Source: Paenibacillus luteus (GTDB lineage Bacteria > Bacillota > Bacilli > Paenibacillales > Paenibacillaceae). Taken from it: a DNA stretch of 64,000 bases. Positions 35,101 to 44,682 of this stretch are shown here, piece by piece. The notes below the pieces were generated by a model. That model did not search any database. It had not been told where the DNA came from and saw nothing but the letters and a program-made list of their open reading frames with translations. How positions within the stretch are numbered: the stretch's first letter is position 1; each line of letters opens with the position of its first letter. The stretch covers positions 1 to 64,000 of the forward strand of contig NZ_SKCD01000014.1 of the NCBI RefSeq assembly GCF_006542765.1. The letters run 5' to 3'. Both the position numbers and the translations under genes were made by a program.

Positions 35101-37891
35101 CTCCATACAAATATTCATAGAAGGATGCTCCCGGAGCAACCTGCTTCCAGCGCTCTGTCAGTTGCTTACCTTTACTGGCCATAACCGGATCTGCCCAGCT
35201 CAATCTTTCGTCTGTAATATAGACAAGCACATTAGAAGGCAGTTGAATGCCTGATGCAATGGAAGGAGCCTCATAGGTTTCATGATAAGCAATGGTACTT
35301 AAATATTTATCCGCGTGCTGCTCATTTACGCCTTCTGCCACTGTTTGCACCCACTTAAAGTAGATGTCCGACATATTTGGCATACCAAGAGAATTGATTT
35401 TATCGGTATAACCGGGATGGCTAGGGTTTGCTTCACAATAGCCACCGCCGTCATTAACAGAAATGGAAAAGGAAATCGCCTCCGGGTGGTCTGTAAAATA
35501 TTGATTAATGAGTTCAATGGCTTTATCCGCCGTTGCGCTATTACTGTAACAAGGCTGCCAGCCGCCAATTGGGTTAGGAATACTTGTTGGATACCAGTCA
35601 GGATGTTCTTCTAAATATTTTGAGGGAGCAAACAAATCAAACATGGAATGGCTTAAACTGATTTGTCGATAAACTCGATTATCCTCTGCCCAAGAGACAC
35701 GGTTACTTGAACCAAACAATCTAGAAAAGAAAGATGGATTCTGAACTACGGTTGTCTTAGGGATGTTCAAGCTCGCATTCTGAGGAATATACTCTCCATC
35801 AGCTCCCGGCATAAGCCACCTAACCCCTACATAGGCCTCCAGAAATTCGTCGACACCGAACTCCGTTCCCCAATCTGTAGATCCGATAATCGTAATTGAG
35901 TCAGAAACGGAATCGATGACAAAACCGTCACCTTCTACTTCCAATAGTAATTCGTCAATATGTTCCTTGTTATTAGCATTTGTAAGTCCCACATAAATGG
36001 GCAGCAAATGCTCCGGTATAACCGCCCCAAAGGTCAGAACTTGCAACTCAATTCCAGTAGTCTTCTTAATATATTTACTTAACTTCAATGCCGCTGCTCT
36101 CGCTTTGGCGTTATCGTTCTGATCAGGCGCAACGATAACCGATTGCGCAAGACCGCCTGAGATTATGGCCAGACCTGAAGCAACCGTCAGCGGATCAGAC
36201 TCAACAGCAAGACCATTATTGTAAGAGACACTATACGAAAGTTGTTGTTCCACAACTCCGTATGGAATAGCAGGTACTGATATAACTACCTGCTGTGTTA
36301 TCGCCGATCCTGTAATGGCGCTAGGGGTAACAATGACTAGCGATTGATCATTGATTCTTTGCCGAATGATAAAATCGGCAGCTGATAGATCGCTTGACGG
36401 ATAAACAGCTAATTTTATCGTTATCGTTCCGTTAGTCGCACGAACACTGGTTACATTGTTAACCGGACCCGTTTCCCCTCCATGACCGTTATTATTTCCA
36501 TTGCCGCTGGCATTTCCACTATTTGAATCTGACGAGCCTCTCACAATTTTCAAAGGCGCTCTCTCAAACTTGGTTGCCTCTGCCTTTAAGCCTAATACAG
36601 CCTTTTCAATTTCCCCTTTCCCCCATACAGCTGCGACGCTCTCCAAAATAAGCTGAATAATCTTCCCTTGCTCCTGCACGGTCAACTTTGTTTCAACTGC
36701 ACTCTCCACTATCTTTAAGGTTTGAATAACACCTGAAGCTATAATGATTTCAATTTTCCCAGACAATACATTGACAACGTCGAAGCTTCCAATAAGCTTA
36801 ACCACCGATTGTGCCGGCATCCGGGCATCCAATGTAATGTGATTAAATCCGGTTCCTTCTGGCTCCGCATTCTCTAGGATTGTTGACGATCTTATGATGA
36901 CATTAGTAGATTTGGTGCTGCCATGGGCAACCACACGGACACTGCCTTGTTTTTTGTCGATAATCACCTTATTCAATACGCAATCCGTAAAGTGGATACT
37001 GTTCTCTCCACCTGCACGAATAATGGTGTTCCCATGAACAGTAACATTCTCTAGAAATACATTTCCTTCACCAATTTCCGCTTGTAAAATCAAGTCGCCT
37101 TCAATTATCATATTTTCCAACGACACATCGGTAGCGCTTACAAAAACGTTTCCAGCGATCGTTCGACTTTTATCCTTGCCACCATAAACACCCACTTGAT
37201 TAAAATGGGCATCTGAAGATTTGGCCGCTAATGCACGGTCCAATATAACCACAGCCTCCGCTCGGGTCAAAGAGGATAACGGTTTAAAGCTGCCGTCTTC
37301 ATAACCGGTAACAATCTTGCGATGAGTCAGATTCCCAACCGCAGCTTGGCTCCAATGAGCAATAGACGTATAATCACTAAAACTTTCTGCGGTATTCCTC
37401 TCGTCTTCCGCTTCTACTCCGAGTAGTCGGGCAATGACAACCGCCGCTTCCTGTCTACTTACCGTATTCTTCGGACGGATCGTTCCATTTTCATAGCCTT
37501 GAAGATAACCTGCTTGCAGTGCCTTGGCAAGATCCTCATAAGCCCAATCGCTTTTGGACAAATCAGTGAATGTGAGCTCTTTCTTCTCTGTAAAATCAAA
37601 AGTACGATTAATTAATGCCGCTAACTCTCCTCGAGTAAGCCATTTTTCTGGAGCAAATCTCCCGTCCTCATACCCCTTGATATTTCCTTCTTCTATCCAG
37701 CGACTTAGCGTTGCTTCTGCCCAATGTCCCGAAATATCAGAGTTCGTAGCAGTTGATATTGTTGCCGCTGCTATTGTATTTTCCTGAATTAAAGGTAAAT
37801 AACTGCTTAGTAAAATTAAAACAAAGAACATGATAAAGAACTTTCTAATAAATATAGGCTTAGTGCTCTCATTTATCTTGTTACGGTTCAT
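32156..37891 (-). CDS. SLH-anchored DUF4838 surface glycanase-like protein
   Basis: A 1911-residue secreted protein. A signal peptide (1-42) is followed by three S-layer homology domains (about 47-235, each with a GYEDG/GYENG motif and TRAE-like end), a beta-rich region of adhesin type (about 235-440), and a linker of G/N repeats. A DUF4838 domain lies at about 570-1090 (GLTNANNKEHIDELL ... GVRWLMPGADGEYIP ... FSISVNDGGGYCE). DUF4838 is related to GH67-type glycosidases. The C-terminus has one diverged and three near-identical modules of about 174 residues (from 1385), each starting LNxNxSFEEGSAGTDDALPW and ending YLDD, resembling carbohydrate-binding modules. It is last in the LacI-controlled operon. 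AAGGAGGAG precedes the ATG. The substrate is unknown. Confidence 0.85.
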   Translation of the reverse strand: MNRNKINESTKPIFIRKFFIMFFVLILLSSYLPLIQENTIAAATISTATNSDISGHWAEATLSRWIEEGNIKGYEDGRFAPEKWLTRGELAALINRTFDFTEKKELTFTDLSKSDWAYEDLAKALQAGYLQGYENGTIRPKNTVSRQEAAVVIARLLGVEAEDERNTAESFSDYTSIAHWSQAAVGNLTHRKIVTGYEDGSFKPLSSLTRAEAVVILDRALAAKSSDAHFNQVGVYGGKDKSRTIAGNVFVSATDVSLENMIIEGDLILQAEIGEGNVFLENVTVHGNTIIRAGGENSIHFTDCVLNKVIIDKKQGSVRVVAHGSTKSTNVIIRSSTILENAEPEGTGFNHITLDARMPAQSVVKLIGSFDVVNVLSGKIEIIIASGVIQTLKIVESAVETKLTVQEQGKIIQLILESVAAVWGKGEIEKAVLGLKAEATKFERAPLKIVRGSSDSNSGNASGNGNNNGHGGETGPVNNVTSVRATNGTITIKLAVYPSSDLSAADFIIRQRINDQSLVIVTPSAITGSAITQQVVISVPAIPYGVVEQQLSYSVSYNNGLAVESDPLTVASGLAIISGGLAQSVIVAPDQNDNAKARAAALKLSKYIKKTTGIELQVLTFGAVIPEHLLPIYVGLTNANNKEHIDELLLEVEGDGFVIDSVSDSITIIGSTDWGTEFGVDEFLEAYVGVRWLMPGADGEYIPQNASLNIPKTTVVQNPSFFSRLFGSSNRVSWAEDNRVYRQISLSHSMFDLFAPSKYLEEHPDWYPTSIPNPIGGWQPCYSNSATADKAIELINQYFTDHPEAISFSISVNDGGGYCEANPSHPGYTDKINSLGMPNMSDIYFKWVQTVAEGVNEQHADKYLSTIAYHETYEAPSIASGIQLPSNVLVYITDERLSWADPVMASKGKQLTERWKQVAPGASFYEYLYGGPYVLPRSYFHQMADNYRYAYETGIQAQTTELAPNFGEGPKGWIAAKLQWDATADVDVLLHDWYINAVGADAAPYLAKYYAHWEDFWQNRIFESDWYKAWSLANPRFNFMTFMDASYLQIVNDTEMAQSRQWLEQAVAKAQLTGTASQLVRAQKLLKSFEYYESSVLTYPGNLEASGAITSESMGISLLNEIISRLALSDKRKELVEEFKSDNILSIEWSPEAYGMMWSGIKSSDIQSLVEWIKSEPPTGGVRIRMNDIIQTEASAYAVHYVKLILAMADEGTTMNTNTSFEQGNGINSEDWWYWLEFGQSSEDNIHRSNEYPRSDDYGLKLNGLKLGGPVYELGEVNAGYHGMSAYYYVPEALQMEGTLQLFIYYNDANGNWLASSYNEEKQLKDAESGWNLAEWVGNIPEKVDGIPVKKLQFGVKVSNLKDNKIIYLDDVDFFRLSDPYIPPITGELPLNQNSSFEIGSVGADDALPWSYWIDGSNKYITTGVGRSDEQHRTGNVALKAESMKAGAVSQIVAVEPGNYRISSWFKTATGGSANGKLKLYVDLLNQNNAIIGEIVMNPEQVGDTNGEWKETEWLGIVPEQISGQAVARIRMSILLSDFAEGEIIYLDDVELFEQEPPNLDYILNKNASFEEGSAGTDDALPWSYWINESTRFATTAINRSNEQNKKGVFSLKADSVSAGAISQIVDVTPGDYQTSLWYKTETGGSTNGKLRLYVDFLNQNNVILGEFLMDPVEVGDTQGEWLETKWKGTVPDSINGQAVTRVRIALLLNQFGEGEVVYLDDMEFSIQEPTPVEDSPLNDNISFEEGSAGTDDALPWSYWIDGGNNFVTTSISRSGEQFKTGDFSLKADGVNLGAISQLVNVVPGDYRMSTWYKTAAGGSVAGKIRLYVDFLNSNNAIIGDLLIDPLEVGDTLGEWKEREWAGTVPTELNGQAVSRIRINILLTDFAESEILYLDDMGLYLQELAPADSSI

Positions 37892-37923
37892 CTGATCTCC
37901 TCCTTATATAGGCACCATTTGAT

Positions 37924-39834
37924 TCAAGTAAACTTATTCGCACTCGCAATAAGATGATAGGTAGTATAATAATCTGCTTGTATACCCCCAGCTCCTAACC
38001 TATTGTCAAAATAGATTCTCTCTTCTTCCAACTCCTCTATTTGAATGATTGTCCCCTCCAAGAAATCAACTATTCTGGCTTGCGCCGACTCCAGTCTTGC
38101 CAATAAACCTCCATAGCGAATATCGAGTATTTCCCACCCCTGCGGTTTATTCGTCTTCATCCATTGCTTGCGGTGAGAAATCCTCAATGCTTCAACATTT
38201 AACAATAATTCAGGCAACAAATCTTCTGCTATTTGAGCTAGGACAATACGATCGCCTTCCTTGTAAGCCTTCCTTAGTCGTAATCCTAAATCAGCTTTTA
38301 ATCTTAGTACATCGCTTAAAGAGGCATGTAGACTAAACAGAAGCTTGGCCTGCTCCCCTGCAACTCTACCTTGCTCACGAAACAGCTCTGCTAGTCGTCC
38401 ATAATGCGCTGAAAGCGCTACGTTCTCGACATGCTTGTCAAAGAGACCCATTAATACATCCTGCCATAACAAAAATTTAGATGGATTAGAGAAATCCTCA
38501 TGCGGTGTAGGCATGTCCGGTATATGATCCAGCCATTCAATATTCATAAAATGTTCATACGGAACTCCCGTACAAAAGCTTATTCTTTGTTGCAGTTTAT
38601 GTTCGTCCAACACTCGGGCATAGGCATGTTCAGCATAGTATTGCATACCTGGCAAGAGGGTCTCTATTGCATTTTCCGCCCCGTTATCTCCCCAGGCCGT
38701 TACGAACACCTCTCGGACACCTTCCTGCTTACATGCCAATAAAGCCGCATTGGAGCACTTAAAAGTACGAGTATAATGCGTACACATGCCCACCCAACTC
38801 CAAATCCCGCCAGCAAATATCGGGACAGAACCCAACCCCTTATGCTTTCTTATCATAGCTGCGTAAAATTCCTGATCATAATGATAATAATCCCAATAAA
38901 CGAGCTGTGTGCCTCGCGGAATTTGATCAGCATGTGCTCTGCTGATCACAGTCTCGAGATCATAATACTCATGTGTTGCAGAGCCAATCCGGAAATACAT
39001 GTCACTCCAAATCATTGGCTCCAACCCATACTGCATCGTGATCTCCTTAACCTTCAATAAATGCTCATTCATAAGCTCAAAACGGTTTTTGTTGCCATAT
39101 AGATCAAGTCCCCTGCCCCTTCCTAATCCCTGAGCCTCGTCCATCCCAATATGTATGCGGCGACTGCGAAAGCAGCGCGACACACTTTCAACCATGCGAT
39201 GGATCAACTGATAGGTTTGATCCAGCCCTACCAATAGAACATCATTCGAGTCTCGCAAAGGGGCCGACGCTTCCCATTTTAGGAATGATTCCAGATGTGC
39301 AAGAGTCTGTATACATGGAATCAGTTCAATGCCAAGTCGTGCCGCAAAGTCATCACATTCCTGCAATTCCCTTTCCGTATATCTTCCACGCATGTAGCCA
39401 AAGTATGGCTCAGCTGTAATAGTATAAGTATCCTCGGTATATAGCATAAGGGTATTCATGCCAATCAGAGCCATATAAACCAGCAGGTCCTTAACACTCT
39501 CTACTGTAGGAACGGCATTGCGTGAGCAATCCATCATCATCCCTATCGTATCGAACTGCAGCTCCTCCCGAATCTCTTGGAATCGATTCTCTCTTATTGA
39601 CTCTACTAACAACCCAAGCGCTCGAAACAAATGATGGTTGTGGGTATAACGGATGATTGCACCAGCTTCTTCAATAATGACAACCAACAGAGTGCTTTCC
39701 CTTCGTTCGAGTGTGACTGGCCAGCCTCCATAGACCAATCGTTTCACACCAAGCCTATTGCATAGGATATCTATTCCCCCATTTACGTCGCCGATCTCGC
39801 CGAAAAAAGAGAATACCTGCTGATGCCTGCTCAT
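37924..39834 (-). CDS. GH20-type beta-N-acetylhexosaminidase-like protein
   Basis: A 636-residue protein with no signal sequence. The central TIM-barrel of GH20 (about 100-420) has the catalytic Asp-Glu pair in RRIHIGMDEAQGLG. Other matches include FDTIGMMMDCSRN, EPMIWSDMYF and VFVTAWGDNGAE. GH20 enzymes release terminal GlcNAc or GalNAc by substrate-assisted catalysis. The C-terminal helical part (about 430-636) is specific to this subgroup. Its ATG overlaps the permease stop as ATGA. An in-frame extension to 39945 lies within the permease and is rejected. Intracellular location implies action on imported amino-sugar oligosaccharides. Confidence 0.83.
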   Translation of the reverse strand: MSRHQQVFSFFGEIGDVNGGIDILCNRLGVKRLVYGGWPVTLERRESTLLVVIIEEAGAIIRYTHNHHLFRALGLLVESIRENRFQEIREELQFDTIGMMMDCSRNAVPTVESVKDLLVYMALIGMNTLMLYTEDTYTITAEPYFGYMRGRYTERELQECDDFAARLGIELIPCIQTLAHLESFLKWEASAPLRDSNDVLLVGLDQTYQLIHRMVESVSRCFRSRRIHIGMDEAQGLGRGRGLDLYGNKNRFELMNEHLLKVKEITMQYGLEPMIWSDMYFRIGSATHEYYDLETVISRAHADQIPRGTQLVYWDYYHYDQEFYAAMIRKHKGLGSVPIFAGGIWSWVGMCTHYTRTFKCSNAALLACKQEGVREVFVTAWGDNGAENAIETLLPGMQYYAEHAYARVLDEHKLQQRISFCTGVPYEHFMNIEWLDHIPDMPTPHEDFSNPSKFLLWQDVLMGLFDKHVENVALSAHYGRLAELFREQGRVAGEQAKLLFSLHASLSDVLRLKADLGLRLRKAYKEGDRIVLAQIAEDLLPELLLNVEALRISHRKQWMKTNKPQGWEILDIRYGGLLARLESAQARIVDFLEGTIIQIEELEEERIYFDNRLGAGGIQADYYTTYHLIASANKFT

Positions 39835-40667
39835 CCTTTCATCGCCCCCATCGTTGCACCCTCCATAATTCTTTTTTGAAACATCATATAAAATAAAATG
39901 GAAGGCACCATCACGATAATAACTCCCGCAAACATCGTCACCCAATCCGAGGTATATTGCATTTTCATATTAGCTTGATACATGTTAACCCCGATCGTAT
40001 ATTTAGCTGGATCACCCAAATAAATAAACGGCCCCAGAAAGTTATTGTACAACCCAAGAAACTTAAAGATGGCAACGGTTACGATACCAGGCGTCGACAA
40101 CGGTACAATGATTCGCCAGAACGTCTGGAAAATCGAAGCTCCATCCATAAAAGCACTCTCCTCCAAATCCCTAGGAAGCGAGGACATAAAACCGCCAAGA
40201 AGCATTAGAAAAAACACATTTTCTCCAAAGCTGTCCAAAATAATGAGACCCGTTAGACTATTCGTCAAATGCAAGCTCTTCATCAGGATGTATTGAGGAA
40301 CCAAGGCGTTGATTCCGGGCAAAAACAGTGAAAGCATGATTAAGGCCCAAATCAGCTTCCTTCCGCGAAAATTCATTCGCGTTAACGCATAAGCGTTAAG
40401 GGTTGTTAAAAAGGTACCCAAAACCAAACTCACACCGACATAATACACCGTATTCACTAATGATCGACCAATGTTATAATCATTCCAGGCTTTCGAATAG
40501 TTGTCCCAATTCAGGCTCGTTGGTAAGGCCCATATATCTTGAAAGAAAGCAGTGTTTGTTCTGAAAGATTGGTATAGAATCCATACGACAGGGAAAATGA
40601 TGGATACGGCCCACAGAAGCAATAAAAGTCTCCATATACCATCCATTAAAGTTCGCCGCTCTGCCAT
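39831..40667 (-). CDS. Sugar ABC permease, MalG type (LacI locus)
   Basis: A 278-residue six-helix permease. The EAA loop ESAFMDGASIFQTFWRIIVP is conserved, and the protein ends MGAMKG. GGAGG precedes the ATG. It partners the permease 26 nt upstream. There is no ATPase gene in the locus, so a shared multipurpose ATPase is expected. Confidence 0.92.
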   Translation of the reverse strand: MAERRTLMDGIWRLLLLLWAVSIIFPVVWILYQSFRTNTAFFQDIWALPTSLNWDNYSKAWNDYNIGRSLVNTVYYVGVSLVLGTFLTTLNAYALTRMNFRGRKLIWALIMLSLFLPGINALVPQYILMKSLHLTNSLTGLIILDSFGENVFFLMLLGGFMSSLPRDLEESAFMDGASIFQTFWRIIVPLSTPGIVTVAIFKFLGLYNNFLGPFIYLGDPAKYTIGVNMYQANMKMQYTSDWVTMFAGVIIVMVPSILFYMMFQKRIMEGATMGAMKG

Positions 40668-40693
40668 ACCTTATTACCTCCTTGATTACATTT

Positions 40694-41638
40694 CTAGAAC
40701 TCGACACTGTCCTCTGGGAAAAATTTATCAATAATTAGTTTTGCCCCAACAAGCACGACGAATAAAAACATGCCGATCGCAGAGGCATATCCATAATTAT
40801 GATATTCTTTTCCGAATGCCAGATTGAACATATATAAACCAATGACATCCGTTGATCCTTCCGGCCCGCCGTTCGTAAGAACCATAATGATTTCAAACCC
40901 TTTAATCGAGCCAAGAATGATGAACACGATACAAACCCTAATCACGTTGCGAATGAGCGGAATCGTAATTCGAAATAAAATGGCCATCGGTCGCGCGCCT
41001 TCCAGAAACGCTGCTTCGTAAATGGATTTAGGAATAGCACTTATCGCATTCATAAAAATGACCACATATAAACCAACCCCACCCCATACCATTGGTAGTA
41101 CCAGCGCCCAAAAGGCCGTCCTCGTATCTCCAAGCCAGTAAAAATCATTCATATTAAAACCAAATAGCTCTAATATTCCATTGAGCATCCCAAAACTGCC
41201 ATCAAATATAAACGACCATAACAAAGCAATAACAACAGTAGAAAGCACATTTGTGAAAAAAAAGATTACCTTATATAAGGAGTTTTCCTTATAAGACTTA
41301 TTGTTAAGTAAATACGCCAGCAATAATGAAATAAAGACGATGAGCGTGGGCACTACGATCATATAAAGGAGATTATGGTACATCGCACGCCAGACAAACT
41401 GATCTTTAACCAAATTTACATAGTTTTCAAAGCCGATATAAACGGCATCTGTTAATCCATCCCAATTCAGTAACGAGTAATAGACCGACATCAAGTTCGG
41501 ATACAAGGTAAACAAAAAATACCCAATTAATGACGGAGCAATAGCAAGGAATAAAAAGACGGTTCGCTGTCTCTTGGCTTTATCAAATCCCTGTCGTTTG
41601 GATACGAAAGCTTTATTTCCGTTTATTCCTGCATTCAA
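40694..41638 (-). CDS. Sugar ABC permease, MalF type (LacI locus)
   Basis: A 314-residue six-helix permease. The EAA motif is YEAAFLEGARPMAILFRITI. The start is a TTG at 41638, directly behind AAGGAGGAG; no ATG fits that ribosome site. It lies between the binding-protein gene and its permease partner. Confidence 0.9.
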   Translation of the reverse strand: MNAGINGNKAFVSKRQGFDKAKRQRTVFLFLAIAPSLIGYFLFTLYPNLMSVYYSLLNWDGLTDAVYIGFENYVNLVKDQFVWRAMYHNLLYMIVVPTLIVFISLLLAYLLNNKSYKENSLYKVIFFFTNVLSTVVIALLWSFIFDGSFGMLNGILELFGFNMNDFYWLGDTRTAFWALVLPMVWGGVGLYVVIFMNAISAIPKSIYEAAFLEGARPMAILFRITIPLIRNVIRVCIVFIILGSIKGFEIIMVLTNGGPEGSTDVIGLYMFNLAFGKEYHNYGYASAIGMFLFVVLVGAKLIIDKFFPEDSVEF

Positions 41639-41700
41639 TCAATCTCCTCCTTAAGTGTAAATATTCGGGAGGACAGACCTTCCTCCCGAACCTAAACTGC

Positions 41701-43176
41701 CTACTTCTTTGGCCGGTCTTTCTCAATGGCTATTTGTTTTAATTTTTCTGCTTCTTCCAGCACAGATGAGGGATCTTTCTTCCCAGTAGCTGCTGCTGTT
41801 ATTAGTTCGCTCAACAGTTTGTCAGCCTGTCCGCTTTCAGGACTGGTCAATCCAAATTCGCGGCGATAAGAAATGTACTGTACATTATGCTTAGTTGCAT
41901 ATTCCATGACGGCCGCTTGAGTAGGCTGCAGCTTCGCGATACGAGCAGCATCATCACCATAATCAAGTCTAGATGGATAAGCTCCCGCTTCCGAAGCAAT
42001 GGACTCCTGAATTTCAAAATCATATAAGCTTAGGATGAATTCCTTTGCCCATTGTTTATTGAGATCAGGTTTGTTCTTCCAAATGACAAATGCGGTATCA
42101 CCTACCCCTGAATTAACGAATATGGTTTGATCAGCATCGTTCGTTGCGGGTATGGCCATGAAACCCCAAGTGAAGCCTTCTGGTGTGCTTTCTTTCATCT
42201 CATTCCCTACCCAATCCCCAGTTGAAACGAGTGCAGCCTTATGCTGAAGGACCTGCATTTGTGATTGTGTATGGTTCAGTGCAGCAACTCCCGCAGGAAA
42301 ATAATCTTTCTTACCAAATTCATATAAACGATTCCAAGCGTCTTTGTTTTCCGTGGTTACGAGCTGCGCACCTGTGAAACTACGAAAATTCTGAATATAG
42401 GAATCAAAGCTACCATTAGCTTTAGCCAAGCTGAATTGAATCGTATTAAACACATAATCTGTCAAATATCCGGCATACACACCTGGAAACGTAATTGGAA
42501 TGATGCCGTCAGCTTTAATCTGATCCAAAAGTGCTACAAACTCGTCCCATGTAGACGGGCTTTTATTCCAGCCTTTCTCATCAAATAGCTTTTGATCATA
42601 GAACAGTCCTGCCGTATATCCCGCAATGGGCACCCTTGCGGTAAATCCTAAACTAAGAGCTGAATCGTATGCATCATCGGAAATAACGGATCTTAGCGTT
42701 TTACCTGTCTCTCCAGGCAATTCCCGATCCCATAACTCATCTTGCGGCTCCAGCTTTCCAATATCAGCCAAGCGTTCAAGCTGGCCTACCGCGGAGAAGT
42801 TTGGTACAAACAAATCGAACATATCATTATCATCGCCGGCTGCAATTTTTGGTTCGAGTATGGTTGACAGCGTTGGCGTTGATGTAATGTCGAATTTGAC
42901 ATTCGGATACTTCTCGGTAAACTTCTTTACCGCTAAATCCATCCAGATACGACCCGACCCAGCTTCCCAAAACCCCATTTTCAGTGTAACCTTCTCATCT
43001 TTAGACAGGCCGATCTCCGGGTATACGTTAGTTTCGCTTCCGGAACTTGAATCACTTGCATTCGGATTTACATTGGATTCTGTACTTACTGGCTCATTGT
43101 TTTTATTCCCTGCGCATCCCGCTAACAAAATCACTACCATGAACACAGACAAAAATATACCCGTTAGCTTTCTCAT
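41701..43176 (-). CDS. Family 1 sugar-binding lipoprotein (LacI locus)
   Basis: A 491-residue lipoprotein. The signal peptide ends in LLAGC (Cys about residue 21) and is followed by a Ser/Asn-rich linker. The mature part shows the family 1 pattern (KVTLKMGFWEAGSGRIWMDL ... FTEKYPNVKFDI). It captures the sugar for the permeases at 39831-41638. AGGGGG precedes the ATG. It follows the oxidoreductase gene within the operon. Confidence 0.9.
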   Translation of the reverse strand: MRKLTGIFLSVFMVVILLAGCAGNKNNEPVSTESNVNPNASDSSSGSETNVYPEIGLSKDEKVTLKMGFWEAGSGRIWMDLAVKKFTEKYPNVKFDITSTPTLSTILEPKIAAGDDNDMFDLFVPNFSAVGQLERLADIGKLEPQDELWDRELPGETGKTLRSVISDDAYDSALSLGFTARVPIAGYTAGLFYDQKLFDEKGWNKSPSTWDEFVALLDQIKADGIIPITFPGVYAGYLTDYVFNTIQFSLAKANGSFDSYIQNFRSFTGAQLVTTENKDAWNRLYEFGKKDYFPAGVAALNHTQSQMQVLQHKAALVSTGDWVGNEMKESTPEGFTWGFMAIPATNDADQTIFVNSGVGDTAFVIWKNKPDLNKQWAKEFILSLYDFEIQESIASEAGAYPSRLDYGDDAARIAKLQPTQAAVMEYATKHNVQYISYRREFGLTSPESGQADKLLSELITAAATGKKDPSSVLEEAEKLKQIAIEKDRPKK

Positions 43177-43234
43177 CGATATGCCCCCTAAATATTTTTC
43201 AGTTGATGCTATATGAAGCTGCCAAAAACTCAGC

Positions 43235-44503
43235 TCAACTGCAAGAAGAATGGGTATAACGCCGATTCATTTCCTCAATAGCAACAGAGTTCCCACCGTT
43301 CAGCCTTGATTCTTCTGCTGCAAATGCCATCATGTGACTTTGAACAGATGCCTCAGCCGATGTCAGACCTTGGTTATCGATGCCATTTTCCTTGCGAGCC
43401 TGCTTCAGAAATTCACGCATCACGCCCTCGTCTCCTCCTCCGTGGCCTCCTGCCTCAACGGCAACGGGAATTTCAATCATTTTTTTACCAAAAGGGTAAA
43501 AGACAATTTCATTCTTTTCCATATAACCTTTAATTTCACCTAACGTTCCCATAATCTGAACGGTTCGAGACATATCGTGAGAGAATCCTGACATTGTAAA
43601 TGACGCGGTTGGACCGTTTTGGAATTCCATATTAACGACCTGATGATCGACAACGTTATTATCACAATGATAAACGCAGCGTCCAAAAGGGCCGCTTTGA
43701 AGCGCTTCTCTAACTCCGTCCGGCGTTACATTATTTGTAATAAAACGGTTCCATTCGTTCTTTTCATCCTCTTCATATATACGGATTGCTGAATAAGGAC
43801 ACTCGCGTTCAACCGCGCATCCATCCGTGCACCGAGGTGTCGAGCTAGTAGGAGCATTCTCCTTACGAAAATGCAGAAGGGATCCATAGGAACTAACTTT
43901 GATGCATCGATCATCCATTAACCATGACAAGATGTCCATATCGTGACAGGATTTCTGCAGGATCATCGGACTCGTTTCTTCGGATTTATTCCAGTTTCCG
44001 CGAACAAAGCTATGCGCCATATGGAAATAACCTACATTCTCGCTTAATTGGATGGAGACAATCCGACCGATGGAGCCGCTTAATATCAACTCTTTGATTT
44101 TTGACCAAAATGGAGTATATCTCAGCACATGACTGACCGTCAGTAAACGGTTATACCTGCGGGACGCCTCCGCCATAGCAATGACCTCACCAGGCAATGG
44201 AGACATTGGCTTCTCAAGCAGAACATCATAACCCAGCTCCAACGCCTTCATCGTAGGAGCATAATGCATGCGATCCTGTGTAGATATCACAGCCACATCC
44301 GCTTTTCTTGAAATGGATAATACTTGTTCCCAGCTATCATATAATTGATCGGATGAGAGCCCATATTCTTCTGCAGCAAGTTCTCTTCTTTCTTTATCTG
44401 GTTCAGCAACTGCTACAATCTTGACTTCTTCTGGGTATTTTTTCGCATACGCTCCGTATACGAATCTCCCTCTCGCGCCGGCCCCTACCAGTATTGCAGT
44501 CAT
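43235..44503 (-). CDS. Gfo/Idh/MocA oxidoreductase with Cys-rich insertion (paralog 1)
   Basis: About 422 residues. The Rossmann start is AILVGAGARGRFVYGAYAKK, with LLEKPMSPLPGE near residue 100 and KSCHDMDILSWLMDD near 190. After these comes an insertion with RCTDGCAVERECPYSA and, later, GRCVYHCDNNVVDHQ. These cysteines could hold a metal or stabilise a loop; their role is unknown. It is first in the operon leading to the ABC importer, GH20 and SLH genes, so it probably oxidises the freed sugar. The start is ambiguous: ATG 44503 gives the normal N-terminus, whereas the ATGs near 44569 overlap the predicted promoter. A close paralog lies at 45904. Confidence 0.82.
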   Translation of the reverse strand: MTAILVGAGARGRFVYGAYAKKYPEEVKIVAVAEPDKERRELAAEEYGLSSDQLYDSWEQVLSISRKADVAVISTQDRMHYAPTMKALELGYDVLLEKPMSPLPGEVIAMAEASRRYNRLLTVSHVLRYTPFWSKIKELILSGSIGRIVSIQLSENVGYFHMAHSFVRGNWNKSEETSPMILQKSCHDMDILSWLMDDRCIKVSSYGSLLHFRKENAPTSSTPRCTDGCAVERECPYSAIRIYEEDEKNEWNRFITNNVTPDGVREALQSGPFGRCVYHCDNNVVDHQVVNMEFQNGPTASFTMSGFSHDMSRTVQIMGTLGEIKGYMEKNEIVFYPFGKKMIEIPVAVEAGGHGGGDEGVMREFLKQARKENGIDNQGLTSAEASVQSHMMAFAAEESRLNGGNSVAIEEMNRRYTHSSCS

Positions 44504-44567
44504 TTGATTCACGATATTAAATGATTCCTCCTCGCCAAAATACCTCGGTAAACTTGATTGCAACATC

Positions 44568-44597
44568 ATAGTAACACTCGTTATATTTTATTGTCAA
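44568..44597 (-). promoter_or_regulatory. Sigma-A promoter with LacI-type operator O1
   Basis: Minus strand TTGACA (44592-44597), 18-nt spacer, TACTAT (44568-44573). Operator O1 (44569-44586) has the plus-strand form TAGTAAC-ACTC-GTTATAT, one good and one partial half-site, lying between the boxes. Binding would block the left operon. Confidence 0.7.
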
Positions 44598-44625
44598 CAC
44601 TATAATTACATGAAAAAATAGATAT

Positions 44626-44639
44626 TGTAAGCGCTGTTA
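44626..44639. promoter_or_regulatory. Candidate CcpA cre site
   Basis: TGTAAGCGCTGTTA matches the cre consensus TGWAANCGNTNWCA at all but one fixed position. It lies between the divergent promoters of the LacI locus, which fits carbon catabolite control. Confidence 0.5.
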
Positions 44640-44682
44640 TTGTAAGAAACCATCTTGTTTCAGCTCTTTTTTTAGATGTCAT

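Noticed and set aside
38412..38425. TGAAAGCGCTACGT as a cre site
   Set aside because: It lies deep inside the GH20 coding region and mismatches the last two consensus bases.
39835..39945. N-terminal extension of the GH20-type protein
   Set aside because: It lies wholly inside the upstream permease gene in another frame; ATG 39834 with ATGA overlap is the natural start.
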